DNA of 64,000 bases from Liolophura sinensis (Eukaryota > Mollusca > Polyplacophora > Chitonida > Chitonidae). Positions 54,201-63,715 of this stretch are shown one piece after another; the stretch's first letter is position 1, and each line of letters starts with the position of its first letter. The notes under the pieces are model-generated. The model did not search any database. It saw only the letters and a list, made by a program, of their open reading frames with translations, and was not told the DNA's origin. The position numbers and the translations under genes are program-made. The DNA lies in the NCBI RefSeq assembly GCF_032854445.1, contig NC_088295.1:38224510-38288509 (forward strand), read 5' to 3'.

Positions 54201-57200
54201 CCCTAAATTGACAAGCCGTCAGGTAGGCCATTTTTAGGCCGGTCCCCAGTAATGGAGAAAGCAATGTTAAATAAAATACTAGGGGTTGGATCTTAAAAAG
54301 TACTGGATGTATTGAGATCAGGGTTTGCTGACGTGTAGAGCACCATAGCACGGTTGGGATATTTCATCATTGATTGGATGTGTGCCTATCAAGTACCGTA
54401 AACTACTGAATTCCTGACTTAGTGTGTTGTGTATAAGAATCAATGTTCAACAATGTTGATGCCTAAAAAAGTACAGCATGTATTGACCTGAAGTTTTGCA
54501 TGCAAGTAGAGCACAGTGACGCAAGGGGGGATGTTCCATAGCTGATACCCTGTGAGCATATTAATTACCGTAAATTACCAAATTCACAGTTTCAGTTCTT
54601 TATGCATTGAAATGAAGTTTTGCTTTCATGTGTCTCCCAAAGGCAAGCTCTTTGGTAGCCTTGCTGCCATTTCTAAGTTTTTAGTTTTTCATAGTGTTGC
54701 TGTCAGTTTACAATCCTTCTGTGTAAAAATTTGCTTGATATGCCAATTTTTGATAAAAAAGGAAATAAATCTATACCTTTAATACAGTGACTTTTAAGAT
54801 CATGCATAAATTTATTTGTCAACTCCATGTAAAAATGTCATGTAAAAATATAGTTAACCTGAGAATAAATTTTCAGACAGGAATGAAAGGAAATAAAAAC
54901 GATCATATGTTTATAAAAAAATAAACTATTACAGGAAAACAATATGGTGGACATTGACGAGATAGAGCCCGTACAGGTGAGGGTGGCCTGGTTTATTCTG
55001 GACATTGGTCAGTACGACCTGGCTCAGTCTCTGCTGGAGGAGGTATTAGAACAGCTCCGGCAGAAGTACGGGGAGAAGTGTAAACTGATGTCCGGCTGTC
55101 TGGTGGCACTTGTCACGCTCTTCTACAGACAAGGTACGTAAATTAGTGACCAACACAACTAATTCAGATCTTAATATATAGCTACCCCTACATCTATAGG
55201 TTCATTTATTTATTTATTTATTTCATTGGTGTTTTACGCCATACTCAGGAATATTTCACTTATAGGACAGCGGCGAGCATTATGGTGGGAGAAAACTGGG
55301 CAGAGCCAGGGGAAAACCCACAACCATTCGCAGGTTGCTGCCAGACCTTCCCACTTACTATCTATAGGTAGATGCCTTTATAATGGAATAGAATTTGCCA
55401 AACTTTTTGTTGGCCTCATGTAACAGATTTTTGCCACTAATGGTTTAATAGAACCATTTCAGTTGCTCTTTGACTCTATGGCAATATATTCCCATCTGCC
55501 AAAATGTTATAGGGGTATTGTCCTTGTGGTCGCTGTCCATCCCTGTGTAACGACTCTATTTCTTGGACACTCGTATAGCTATTAGGTTATCAAATGTACA
55601 TCACATGTTCATGTACTTTGCCATTGTATTTTCTTTGGCCTTGGCAAATTTTTTGGGGTGTCATTAGGTTATTTATGCTATGTTTTGTGACACCCACATA
55701 AACCTGATATCGCTTGAGCAATTTTCACTAAACTTGTAGCTCATTTGTACATGCCATGTCATACATGAGGCGTACAACTCATTTATTTATATATTTATTT
55801 GATGGATGATTTGACATTTGGTTTAATACAATTTTAGAACTGAAGTTTACATGTCCGACATGCACGTACTGTTCCCCTTTCGTCAGCATGTGTATTTATA
55901 ATGCTGACTTGGATCCTTATAGTAAAATATGTCTGTCTGGGTGAAATGTGCAAGTTCATCCGCTATTATTGATATCTCCATACATTGTAGCTCTGAAATT
56001 TGTGTATGGTTCCAACACTGGGTACAAGCACTGTCTATTGATGGGGAAAAAATACGCCGAACAGTGTATTAAGGTAATTAGTTGTTACTATTTGTCGCAT
56101 AACACAGTGCATTTAATTAGTTGCAACTAATTTGAACATAATTTAGTGCTTATAAACTTATAAGTATTAAAAAAAATTAACTTTTCATACAGAAGTATCT
56201 GTATACACATACAGAGTAATCACGTGGTATTTGCAGTTTTATTTGTCGTTTTAAAAAAATTCATTTTTCTTTTAAAGACTGAATTGTAATACATTATATC
56301 TGCATGTGTTTTTCTCTGGAATTCTTCGTGATAAGGACAGTGTGATAAAGTATTTTTGCACTGTATCAGTGTATAAAATTTTCTGTGATTCTTTTACAGA
56401 TTTACAAAACTTACTGGCCAGAATCAGATTTAGAATTAGGGCGCACCTTGGGTTTATGTGGCTATTTTTGTTCCAAAGTTTTGACGGAAGCTAAGACAAT
56501 TCTGGAAAAAGCAGGAGATAAGCGAGCCCTTTCCCATGTCCTGTACATCATAGGTGAAAAACAGCAGTACAACCCTGATATGAGTAAGTATGGGATATTT
56601 TTCAAACTTGAATTTTTGTGATAAAAATTCTGATATGTGATGTACATAGGAGGGCAGCTCAGGGCTATGTATGTCCTCTAAGCTTGCGTGAGGTTTGTTG
56701 GTGTCCACTGTTATTAAAGGCAAAGAAAGCATGAAAATGAAGTATATATCAGACCATTAAATAAAACACTGTCCAGGAAATACTTTGATTTAATTATTTT
56801 TTTTCAAATTTTTCTAACCCAGCAAAATGATGTCACATTCATATTGTCTGTTAGGTGAATACATTCATCGTAGTTTTGTATGTGTATGCATTTTGAATGT
56901 TGAAAACTAGTGGAGTGTATCAAGTGGCAAATACTGAATTGGATGTCATTGGTCTCAGTATGGTGAGAATTTTTACAGTAATGGTCTTTTGTCTGATACA
57001 TACTTCAGGTTATTGTTTCGTTCGCCTTTAAGGCGTATACACTCAGCTCACTAGTTGACTGAGGGCAAAATCCGTGAATCTCATGTCGAATAGTGTTTGC
57101 CCCTTAAAACATGACGAAAAAATCTTTGCAATGTGTATATTTTGTTTTAGATATCCCCATTGAGCTTTTCAAGCAGTCACTGGAGCTGTGTGTGTCACAG

Positions 57201-57476
57201 TTTGGAAGGTATCATCTACAGACTGCTCGTTGTTACCAGTTGTATGGTCAACTGTACTGGAACACTTTTGCTTGTGATCAGAATATAGATTGGATGGGAA
57301 AATGTCTACCCTTATACGAAAATGAGCTGGAGATCATTGAGGAGCTCTTGGGGTCTTCTCATCCCACCACAGTGCGTTCTCGCGAGGACGTCATCATCAT
57401 TTTACAGACTATGGACAGACATGACGAGGCTAATGTGTTAGCTAGGCAACAGCCGGCACAACACGATGCTCTGTGA
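42206..57476 (+). CDS. DUF4062 / P-loop NTPase / TPR-like protein, 17 exons, about 1,061 aa
   Basis: Exons: 42206-42523, 43075-43289, 43771-43872, 44791-44866, 45295-45410, 45708-45940, 47448-47609, 48482-48710, 49026-49237, 49571-49717, 50202-50396, 51144-51319, 51848-52061, 54935-55133, 55991-56073, 56400-56583, 57151-57476. All are GT-AG. Residues 1-6 are MGCSES, a candidate myristoylation/palmitoylation site. From about 110, IRLFVSSTFKDMNSEREHL and IECDLRWGI mark DUF4062, as found at the start of TEP1 and NWD1. Walker A GSPGAGKS lies at about 383-390 and a Walker B-like VVLFDALNQ near 466-475. Residues about 800-1050 are helical and TPR-like. The layout is that of STAND ATPases (NACHT type); mollusc annotations often call it 'TPR repeat-containing protein DDB_G0287407-like'. 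A role as an oligomerising sensor is inferred. Exon 5 needs one base fewer (run of seven A, 45367-45375) to stay in frame; with that, phases agree throughout. Confidence 0.9.
42667..42816 (+). mobile_element. SINE, 5'-truncated, diverged
   Basis: It lies in intron 1 of the large gene. GTACGTGGGAAAGTC, CATAATGCTGGCCATCGT and the AAATAAA tail are recognisable. Confidence 0.8.
43075..43289 (+). other. Exon 2 (DUF4062 core) of the first DUF4062 gene
   Basis: The 215-bp exon encodes LFVSSTFKDMNSEREHLVKQ through IGCLSQIDR. It differs from the exon at 63242-63456 at about four positions, while the bordering intron sequences show no similarity. Confidence 0.9.
43403..43452 (+). mobile_element. Second-family SINE, 3' tail fragment
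   Basis: AACGTTAAACCCCAAGCACT is followed by a (CACT)n run. Only the 3' end is present, in intron 2 of the large gene. Confidence 0.65.
44004..44250 (-). mobile_element. SINE, nearly full length
   Basis: A minus-strand copy in intron 3 of the large gene, running from the tail through the body to part of the tRNA-like head, and ending in GCGCTAGCGCAG. Confidence 0.9.
44568..44673 (+). mobile_element. SINE 3' fragment, diverged
   Basis: CATAATGCTAGCCGCCGGC and a degraded tail region are recognisable; the rest is missing. Confidence 0.6.
45911..46754 (+). repeat. 37-bp minisatellite grown from the exon 6 donor
   Basis: About 22 tandem units of 37 bp share AACTTCATGATTCAGAGGTC and then ACAGGTGAGGTCATGAG. 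Unit 1 is the coding end of exon 6 (to 45940) plus its splice donor; the first three unit starts are at 45914, 45951 and 45988. Units drift and shorten towards 46754. Most keep a potential GTGAG or GTAA donor after CAG. Confidence 0.92.
46808..47041 (-). mobile_element. SINE, diverged, near full length
   Basis: A minus-strand copy in intron 6, from a TTTATTTATTTGATTGG tail to the tRNA-like head (CCACCTGGGCAATGGAGACC). Imperfect direct repeats near 46799 (TTTGGTCTT) and 47043 (TTTTGTCTT) may be its target duplication. Confidence 0.85.
47156..47380 (-). mobile_element. SINE with 12-bp target-site duplication
   Basis: A minus-strand copy in intron 6, about 70 bp before exon 7. Perfect direct repeats, TAGTTGTATAAT, flank it at 47144-47155 and 47381-47392. 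It stops within the tRNA-like head, so it is slightly 5'-truncated. Confidence 0.92.
47448..47609 (+). other. Exon 7, Walker A exon of the NTPase domain
   Basis: The exon encodes LLGRDDILKKVEEYI and the P-loop GSPGAGKSA followed by AVVAFCAKD. Glycine, lysine and serine of the nucleotide-binding loop are all present, so ATP binding is expected. Confidence 0.9.
47877..48192 (+). mobile_element. Second-family SINE, diverged copy
   Basis: It lies in intron 7. It matches 37003-37311 in order (GGTCAAGTCACACCTAGGAC, CTGTATCAGTATAATGGCTC) and ends AAAGTTAAACCCCAAGCACT with a CACT/CATT run. Confidence 0.6.
49262..49345 (+). repeat. Partial copy of exon 12 with its acceptor, in intron 9
   Basis: About 80 bp match 51129-51208 (intron end, AG acceptor and first 65 bp of exon 12) with about three substitutions. 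The copy starts 25 bp after exon 9. It has an acceptor and a possible donor (CAAGTAC at about 49344), so it could act as a decoy exon. Confidence 0.9.
49394..49570 (+). repeat. Tandem repeat of the exon 10 acceptor region
   Basis: Three copies of CTGTTTTATTTGG.AT.CAG end at 49429, 49500 and 49570; the last is the acceptor used for exon 10. The unit is about 70 bp, so two extra AG acceptor-like sites lie just upstream of the functional one. Confidence 0.8.
49829..50040 (-). mobile_element. Possible SINE variant with related tail
   Basis: The left end (TATTTATTTCATTGGGGCTT and CCATACTCCAGATATTTTCA) resembles the main SINE tail, but the remainder does not match the usual body. It may be an old or separate subfamily. 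Confidence 0.35.
50565..50595 (+). repeat. 31-bp dispersed repeat with CRE palindrome, copy 1
   Basis: CTGTGAAGTCATGACGTCAC followed by AGTAGCTTTCA. A copy at 52661-52691 differs by one base. The core TGACGTCA equals the CREB/ATF site; whether it is used is unknown. Confidence 0.6.
51404..51664 (+). mobile_element. SINE, full-length layout
   Basis: A plus-strand copy in intron 12: tRNA-like head GGGGGCCTCAGTGGCCACGG, degenerate B box, body, and a GAAT-repeat tail. Confidence 0.88.
52661..52691 (+). repeat. 31-bp dispersed repeat with CRE palindrome, copy 2
   Basis: Partner of 50565-50595, in intron 13. The flanking sequences do not obviously align beyond the repeat. Confidence 0.6.
53193..53357 (-). 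mobile_element. SINE, truncated, second locus of the shared segment
   Basis: A headless minus-strand copy in intron 13 that ends at the same body position as the copy at 40265-40420. Unlike that copy it has no GGTACAGTTAAT on its left side. Confidence 0.88.
53358..53445 (+). repeat. 85-bp segment shared with 40421-40505
   Basis: It continues directly from the truncated SINE, as at the first locus, and differs from it at about two positions. It is followed at once by another SINE fragment. Confidence 0.85.
53449..53593 (-). mobile_element. SINE fragment without its tail
   Basis: It begins inside CCGTACTCAAGAATATTTCA, so the ATTT tail is missing, and ends in GGAGAGGAAGCCAGCAT. Confidence 0.88.
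53708..53975 (+). mobile_element. SINE, complete reference copy with 12-bp target-site duplication
   Basis: The best full-length copy in the window. The tRNA-like head GGGCCTCCGTGGCTCAGTCA holds box A, and GAGTTCAAATCC is box B for RNA polymerase III. The body and the AAATAAATAAAT tail follow. Perfect TCATAACTTAAT repeats flank it at 53696-53707 and 53976-53987. It lies in intron 13, sense to the gene. Confidence 0.95.
55202..55359 (-). mobile_element. SINE, truncated, with 10-bp target-site duplication
   Basis: A minus-strand headless copy in intron 14 flanked by ATCTATAGGT at 55192-55201 and 55360-55369. Confidence 0.9.
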
Positions 57477-58945
57477 TAGCGAACACGCTAAATTTAATCA
57501 GGCCTTATTTGAACCGTAACTAACTATGGCATGGCCCAAAACGTCCAACACAGAAATTCAATCTTTATTTTCATTTTATTCATGAAAAACGAATCCTCAA
57601 ACTTATATTTAAAATCTGTATGAAATGTTTGTTTTAGATATGCATATTGTATTTAAAGGGGTCTGTTTTTTTAGTCAAGCTATATGTTTTGTATGTTTTT
57701 TATGTGTTTTAGTATGGTGTTGTTATGAACATGCATACATGTACATGTATATTTTCATACACACATATTGAACAATGTGATATATTATGTTTTATTTGTA
57801 TGTAGTTTTACAAGCCAATAGGCCTACACACTATTAAGTTGAATCTCCCATAATGAACATAATCATATCATAGCAAGTGTATTTAACATGCCAAGTGTGT
57901 GAGATAAGCATTTTCAGTATTGTGTTTTCATTTCCTTTTTTGTTTCCGACTCATGTTATAAGGGTGATAATGTTTGGGAGAGGGGTATATCTGAGCGGAT
58001 GACCGTGTTGATATTATTCTAACAGGTTAACTTTAAGATAAGGACCCTTTAAAACTGTGATATTGAGTCATGTGTGTTTGTATATAGACTCAAATGTGCA
58101 TGTTACTTTCATTAATATTGTGAAACGTACACAAATTAATGTCTTACAAAAGATATATAAATAGAAATTTACACCTGTTTTTTTTGTATATCAGATCTCC
58201 TTTACCTATTTTTAAATAATTTATTGTGTTTTTTTGTTTCGTTTTGTTTTAATATTGTGCACTTCTCATTATAGGAAACATTAGACTATTTACTTATTTT
58301 AAGCTCAGAAAATGTGTCTCCACATTACTAGTCGGGTATTATACACTTCTTTATTCTGATATTGGGATATGTAAATGCCTATTGACCTCTGTAATGTTTA
58401 CTTCAGGGTGATATATGTAGCAGATGTGATATATATTTGGGTTTCAGTGGATGAATTATGACACGCCTTTTGCTGTTTTAATGTCACAAATGTTCCAGTA
58501 TTTGAATAGCCAATGGTGTTAAATTAACTACAGGTATAGCCTGTCTAGTTTGTTGTTGGAAATGTTTATAAATGTTGAGATACCTTCAATAAGTTTAGAT
58601 CTTGATAATATTTACATTCATCGTGTATGCCATTGTGTCATAATTAACCCAAGTCCTGTATGATGAGATATGCACATCCACAAAGTTACCTTAGGCCTAG
58701 TTGATTTTAATAACTACAGTGGTCTGGTATTGCTGTGGTACTTATACATCCAACTTATTAACAGTTAGCCTGTTGAACCAGGCACAGATATGCACATGTA
58801 CGCCTGTATTTATACACACACTTTAACATGTGGTGCCATTATAGTTATATTATCTAAATAGATAATCTATTAGACAGCTTTGTGAAACCGGGCTCATCGA
58901 AAAGCTTGTCGTGAATGGAAATAAAGATATGGTCTCAACTTCCTC
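57477..58945 (+). other. Probable 3' UTR of the first DUF4062 gene
   Basis: AT-rich sequence without open frames follows the stop codon. A canonical AATAAA at 58920-58925 is the best polyadenylation signal near its end; the true end may be earlier. Confidence 0.45.
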
Positions 58946-59479
58946 ATTTTTTCGACGGATTAAAAATGTATGGCTTCTTTAGTGTCAAATGGAGTATTAT
59001 TTTCTTTCAAATTTGCGTGTTTTACACAATCGCAGTACACCAGTACTGTTAACCCGATAACCGGAGTACTGTTAACAAGGGAGAACGCTTTACTTGGACT
59101 CAGTGTTATGCCTAACTCGCTTCTGAGGGGGATTACCAAGTCACACAACAATTTTCTGGGCATTCATCGGATTGAATTGAAGCTTTTTATTTTGTTTCAC
59201 CATAACGAATCGAATTTGAATTGGGCAGTTTCGACAAAATTTTGGCTACTTTTTGTTCGGTTTTGACTTTTTTTTTCCCTAAACGGTTTGGTATGTGCCT
59301 TCGCCAAGACAAGTTACTAAGGAAGTTCAAGTTTGGGGCCGTTTCATCCATTATCAAAACATCATGGCTTTTGTGCATTTGCTTTTGTGTGGAATCCAGC
59401 ACGGCTATTCCTCCGACGACTCAAATCGGGAGGGGACATGTGATTTGGAAGTAACACTTTCAGAATGCTTGTTTGTAGC

Positions 59480-59530
59480 CATATAACTGAAAAATTGTTA
59501 AGCACTAAGTAAAACTTCAAGCGTACATAC
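59480..59530 (+). mobile_element. Second-family SINE, 3' tail fragment
   Basis: ATAACTGAAAAATTGTTAAG and a degraded AAAACTTCAAGCGTACATAC tail resemble the ends at 37311 and 48192. Confidence 0.5.
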
Positions 59531-59702
59531 AAAATGTACGTAGCCAATCTTTTAGCCTTTAGTCATAACAACAAACACACAAGCACGCACACATTGATAG
59601 ACATTTAGCCACCGTTGGCATGTGCGTGACAAACGTGAAAAATGTGGTATAAGTGTTTGCCATAATTTGGTGGGTATTATTTAGTCATAAGCCCCTTCTT
59701 TT

Positions 59703-59763
59703 TCTGGAACATTTCCTTATCCTGGAACATTTCCTTATCCTGAAACATTTCCTTATCCTGAGA
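59703..59763 (+). repeat. 18-bp tandem repeat
   Basis: Three adjacent units of CTGGAACATTTCCTTATC, the third with one change, preceded and followed by partial units. Confidence 0.9.
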
Positions 59764-59973
59764 AGTTACAGCATTCGGCCACTTGTCTGCATTGCAAAGT
59801 GTTTACTCAAGTTGTACATGCGGTTAAACTGAACAATCTTTATTATATATTTACAGCAACTGTTTCTGTAAAAAGTTGGTCTTTGAAAGTAATGCATGTA
59901 TGGCGTCAGTTGGAAACCTTTAAAACGATTTCACTGGAAGTTATTCCTTTCATGAAAGATGCATTCAGTAAGA

Positions 59974-60014
59974 CCCCATGACCACCCGCAGGTTCTTGAT
60001 GGACCTTCCCATGA
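59974..60014 (-). mobile_element. SINE body fragment
   Basis: Only CCCATGACCACCCGCAGGTT and GACCTTCCCATGAG remain. Confidence 0.6.
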
Positions 60015-60299
60015 GTTTGTATATATAAGTAACACAGATCGTGTGATGGTGTTACGGGTCCTTTAAAAGGTAAGGCGTCATCATTTTTACTGCGGCTGAA
60101 TACTGAGATACATGTAACGATATTGCAAATTATAAAATTTCAGATACAAAATGTCAACGGACCAAATAACAGGATCCTTTCACCGACATTTTTAATCGCT
60201 TTTGATAAATTCCTTCACAGTGAGGAAGGCATAGGAGATTGCACTTTCTTCATATAATAAAGATTCTACAAGTGAAAGTCGTGTGAGTCCACACCAGGT

Positions 60300-60445
60300 G
60301 TCGAACAAGCGGTCTCAGAATGAGAACCATCGGCCTCAGAACCATTGGCCTCAGAGTCAGAACCATCGGACTCAGAGTCAGAAGCAATGGCCTCAGAGTC
60401 AGAACTAACGGCCTCAGAACCATCGACCTCAGAGTCAGAACCACC
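60300..60445 (+). repeat. 21-bp minisatellite, partly open as Ser/Glu repeats
   Basis: Units of CTCAGAGTCAGAACCATCGG, with some 15-bp shortened units that keep the frame. One plus frame reads a Ser-Glu-Ser-Glu rich string from 60345, but I see no donor, acceptor or start that makes it a real exon. Confidence 0.8.
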
Positions 60446-61860
60446 TGCAAGCGTAAAATGGATTTATGGAGAAACTACGTGTAAGCTTTTACTTCATGGC
60501 CTTGCGTGTTTGGTAGAGGTACTGGTCTTTTAAGCAGCACATTCGATCACAAGTTTCCAACTTCCCCCACTTTGTATCCTGTATTCTCACATTCCAGTAA
60601 CTTTCAATATTTTTACATTACAAGAACTTTAAATGTGAAATCTAGGTTGCGTACAAACGTTTGTCTGAACATTTCCTACTGGTTACCTCACTCCTGAAAT
60701 GTAGTATTGTATACATAGAGAATGTAGTAGGTTTACATGCATGAGTAAACTTGTACAAGTATTAAGCTATATTCTGTTAACCGTGTCAGTTCATGCCCGA
60801 TACGAGTACAATTCTACAGATGTCGACTGTATACATGTACATATGAAAGTTGATGTCCAGGTTACTAGACTTTTCTCAAGTACAGACTACAGAGGAGCCA
60901 ATATGGAAACCTATATAACAGCCGATATGCAGATTTAGGGCCTACTTGACTTTCGCGATGTGCTGACTACTTAGAAACCTAGGCCTACTTGAATTTCCCG
61001 GTAAGCTTTGGTCTGTACGGTGCTGAACAGGCAAAATAGGTAGGCCTGTCCAATTCAGTCTTGTCATACCAGTAGGTTACATGTGTATACTGACGGGACG
61101 AATGTATCTTTGTAACTGGACCTTTAGATGGGAAATCGTTACTGAACGTCGTTACCTGTAGATTCGGACACGAGTATTACATGGTCAAGGTATAAACATA
61201 TTCCTGGACTGCCGTACAAATCCCAACTAAATGAATAATTTACAATGCATGCCACCATTCACAATATTAGGCCTATATGTGACTGTAAAGAGGGTAAGGT
61301 ATATTGCAGAGTGTTTATGAACACCCACTGGCAAAGTGCATGCTGTATGCCTACAGAGTTGTGGGTGCTATACAAATGTGGTAGTTGATTTGACACTGTC
61401 CATACGCATATAATCACACGAGGCATGGTCCATTCCAGTTGCTAGTGCACTTGACCTGCATATAACTGGACCGCTATGGACAAAGCAGCGCCACTGTGTT
61501 TGTACTGTTGGAATCCTATACGAACGTACGTACTGAATAGTAATCGATGGTCCAAGCACACCTTACAAACATTTATGTTGTAGCCTAGCTACAGCTATAT
61601 CCACTTCGAGGGAGACACATGCAGAGGTATCATGAATTTATACTGACAGGTAAAGTCAAATGAAAGAATGAATGAGTAGGGTTTGAATACGCAACACTGG
61701 AAGTATTTCAGCCACATCGTGGCGAGAAAAGCTTAGTACCTGGGAACAGTCATGGCTTTCGACATAATTAGAACGAAAAGCAAAAGTGCACAGAATTAAG
61801 GTAGAGTGTTTTTATGAATGAAACTGATTTTTTGGCCAACAGTTAGGCTTCGTACTATTT

Positions 61861-62114
61861 AGGGGCCTCCCTGGCCTAGGTAGCTACAGTGACCCAGGAG
61901 CGTCCCACTAATACGGTCGATGTGAGTTCAAGCCCAGTTCATGCTGGCTTTAACACCGGCCGTACGTGAAAAGCTCTGGCAGAATCTTGCAGATGATCCT
62001 GAGTTTCCCTCGGGCTCTGTCCGGTTTCCTTCCATCATAATGCTGGTCGCCGTCGTATAAGTAAAATATTCTTAAGTACGGCGTAAAACACCAGTCAAGT
62101 AAATAAATAAATAT
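61861..62114 (+). mobile_element. SINE, nearly full length
   Basis: A plus-strand copy with head GGGGCCTCCCTGGCCTAGG (box A partly deleted), B box GAGTTCAAGCCC, complete body, and an AAATAAATAAAT tail. Confidence 0.9.
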
Positions 62115-62259
62115 TAAGTAAATCAATTACTCTTTATTTTCCATAAAACAAGATATATCCCTAAAATTTAATCGGTCATGACTTTCAACTTCCAAAATGA
62201 ATCGAGAATTACCAGACGGTATGGATATGGATAACTGACTGATTTACCCTTAACGTTAA

Positions 62260-62722
62260 AGGAACTAACTATATCGAAATATGTTGTATCGATATCGGTA
62301 AAATGTTGCATTTATCCATATGTAAATTATCAATATCGATATATGAATTGTAGCTATCGATAAATTCCTCTCTTTAATTATATCTGTAATTCAGCGTTTT
62401 TACCTGTCTCAAAATTAATACTCCTTCCTGACGTCTCAAAATAAGTTTTACCGGAAATTTCAAGATGTTAACGGAGGTAAATATAACAAATGTAAATTGA
62501 CAACTTTTTTCAAAGATATTATACGAGTGTCTGTTTCGTAGCAACGTAGAGTGGACAGTCATTTCCAATGATTTATCGAAATCAATAATTTTATTATTGA
62601 TACTGATAATTTATTTGTCAATATTGATAATTCATTTACTGATATCGGTAAATCATTTATCGATAGAAATAAATCCGTTCTGGTCATCGATATTGACAAT
62701 TCATTTCACTTGATATCGATAA
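62260..62722. promoter_or_regulatory. Cluster of TATCGATA palindromes upstream of the second DUF4062 gene
   Basis: Exact TATCGATA occurs at 62287, 62335, 62355, 62658 and 62714, with many near matches (GATATCGG, AATATTGATAAT). Between about 62600 and 62670 the sequence has a loose 21-bp period around GATAATTCATTT. In Drosophila this octamer is the DRE bound by DREF; here it may simply be a degenerate AT-rich repeat. Confidence 0.45.
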
Positions 62723-62829
62723 GTCTTATATAAAAGTTAATTTAGTCTCCTATGAGCGCGGTGTGTGAAATGTCCAGCTTAAGAATTCATTTAAATTAAT
62801 GTTAGTGTTAATCTTTCTAGGAAAACACA

Positions 62830-63456
62830 ATGGGTTGTTCAGCTTCTCAAGTACATATTGACTCTAGAAGCACTGGTATGCAGAAACCCCATCTTCCCCA
62901 GTCTGGGACTTTCTCAGCCACAACCAGTGGAGCGTCCTCGACCTGGATGTCTGTGGATGTAGACAAATTGTTGATGGCTGAAGGATATGATGAAACAAGA
63001 AGCGATGCATTTCATTGGTGGAATGTTGTGGACAAACTCAACACGCCAACACCGATGACTGTGATACCAGACACAAAGGTAATGTGTTTTCACTATAGTT
63101 GGACTCTTTCCTTTCTATTGATGTATCATACCTTTTTTCAAGAAGATGCTCTAGCCTGTGATATATCATTTTTATCAGTGAAGGGAATCCTGACATTTCA
63201 CCTTTATATAAGTAATAAATTGTGTTGTTATTTTCTTGTAGAGAAAAACATGGAAGACAATTCGCTTATTTGTCAGCAGTACTTTTAAAGACATGAATTC
63301 TGAGAGAGAACATTTGGTGAAGCAAATATTCCCGCAGCTTCGTCAGTGGTGTGAGGGGAGAAAACTCCGGTTGATAGAGTGTGACTTGCGCTGGGGAATC
63401 CCCAAAGACTCTGACACCAGCAAAACCCTCATTGGTTGCTTGTCTCAGATTGACAG
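62830..63456 (+). CDS. Second DUF4062 / P-loop / TPR-like gene, first two coding exons (partial)
   Basis: Exons 62830-63078 (83 codons) and 63242-63456. The product starts MGCSAS, again fitting an N-myristoylation site with a neighbouring cysteine, then a variable Ser/Thr-rich stretch, then DKLLMAEGYDETRSDAFHWW, and the DUF4062 core identical in protein to the first copy (LFVSSTFKDMNSEREHLVKQ). An acceptor at 62819-62820 shows that the first coding exon is preceded by a non-coding exon, as in the first copy (42195-42196). No match to exon 3 appears before 64000, so the remaining exons lie beyond the window. It is a tandem head-to-tail paralogue; whether it is complete cannot be seen. Confidence 0.85.
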
Positions 63457-63715
63457 GTAATTACATTCTTTTACATATGCAAGAACAAGATACGTTGAAT
63501 CACAGGTATAGCCGGCTACTACAAAGATTCTACTTTCTTGTTCCGTTCTCAGGGTAAAAGCTTAAGTGACAACCACATAACAATCCCAATACTTTAGTGT
63601 ACTCCCCTCATACGGATTTCAGACCGTGTGGTATTCCATGTATGATTTTGTTCAGTCATATAAATATAAGCACCAGGCTAATCACCTGTTTGATCAGACC
63701 CGACTGAAATTTTAA

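Larger units (their letters stand above)
58946..62820. other. Intergenic region between the two DUF4062 genes
   Basis: No gene is supported. It holds the 18-bp tandem repeat at 59703-59763, the 21-bp repeat at 60300-60445, SINE copies at 59974-60014 and 61861-62114, a second-family tail at 59480-59530, and the TATCGATA cluster at 62260-62722. Confidence 0.6.
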
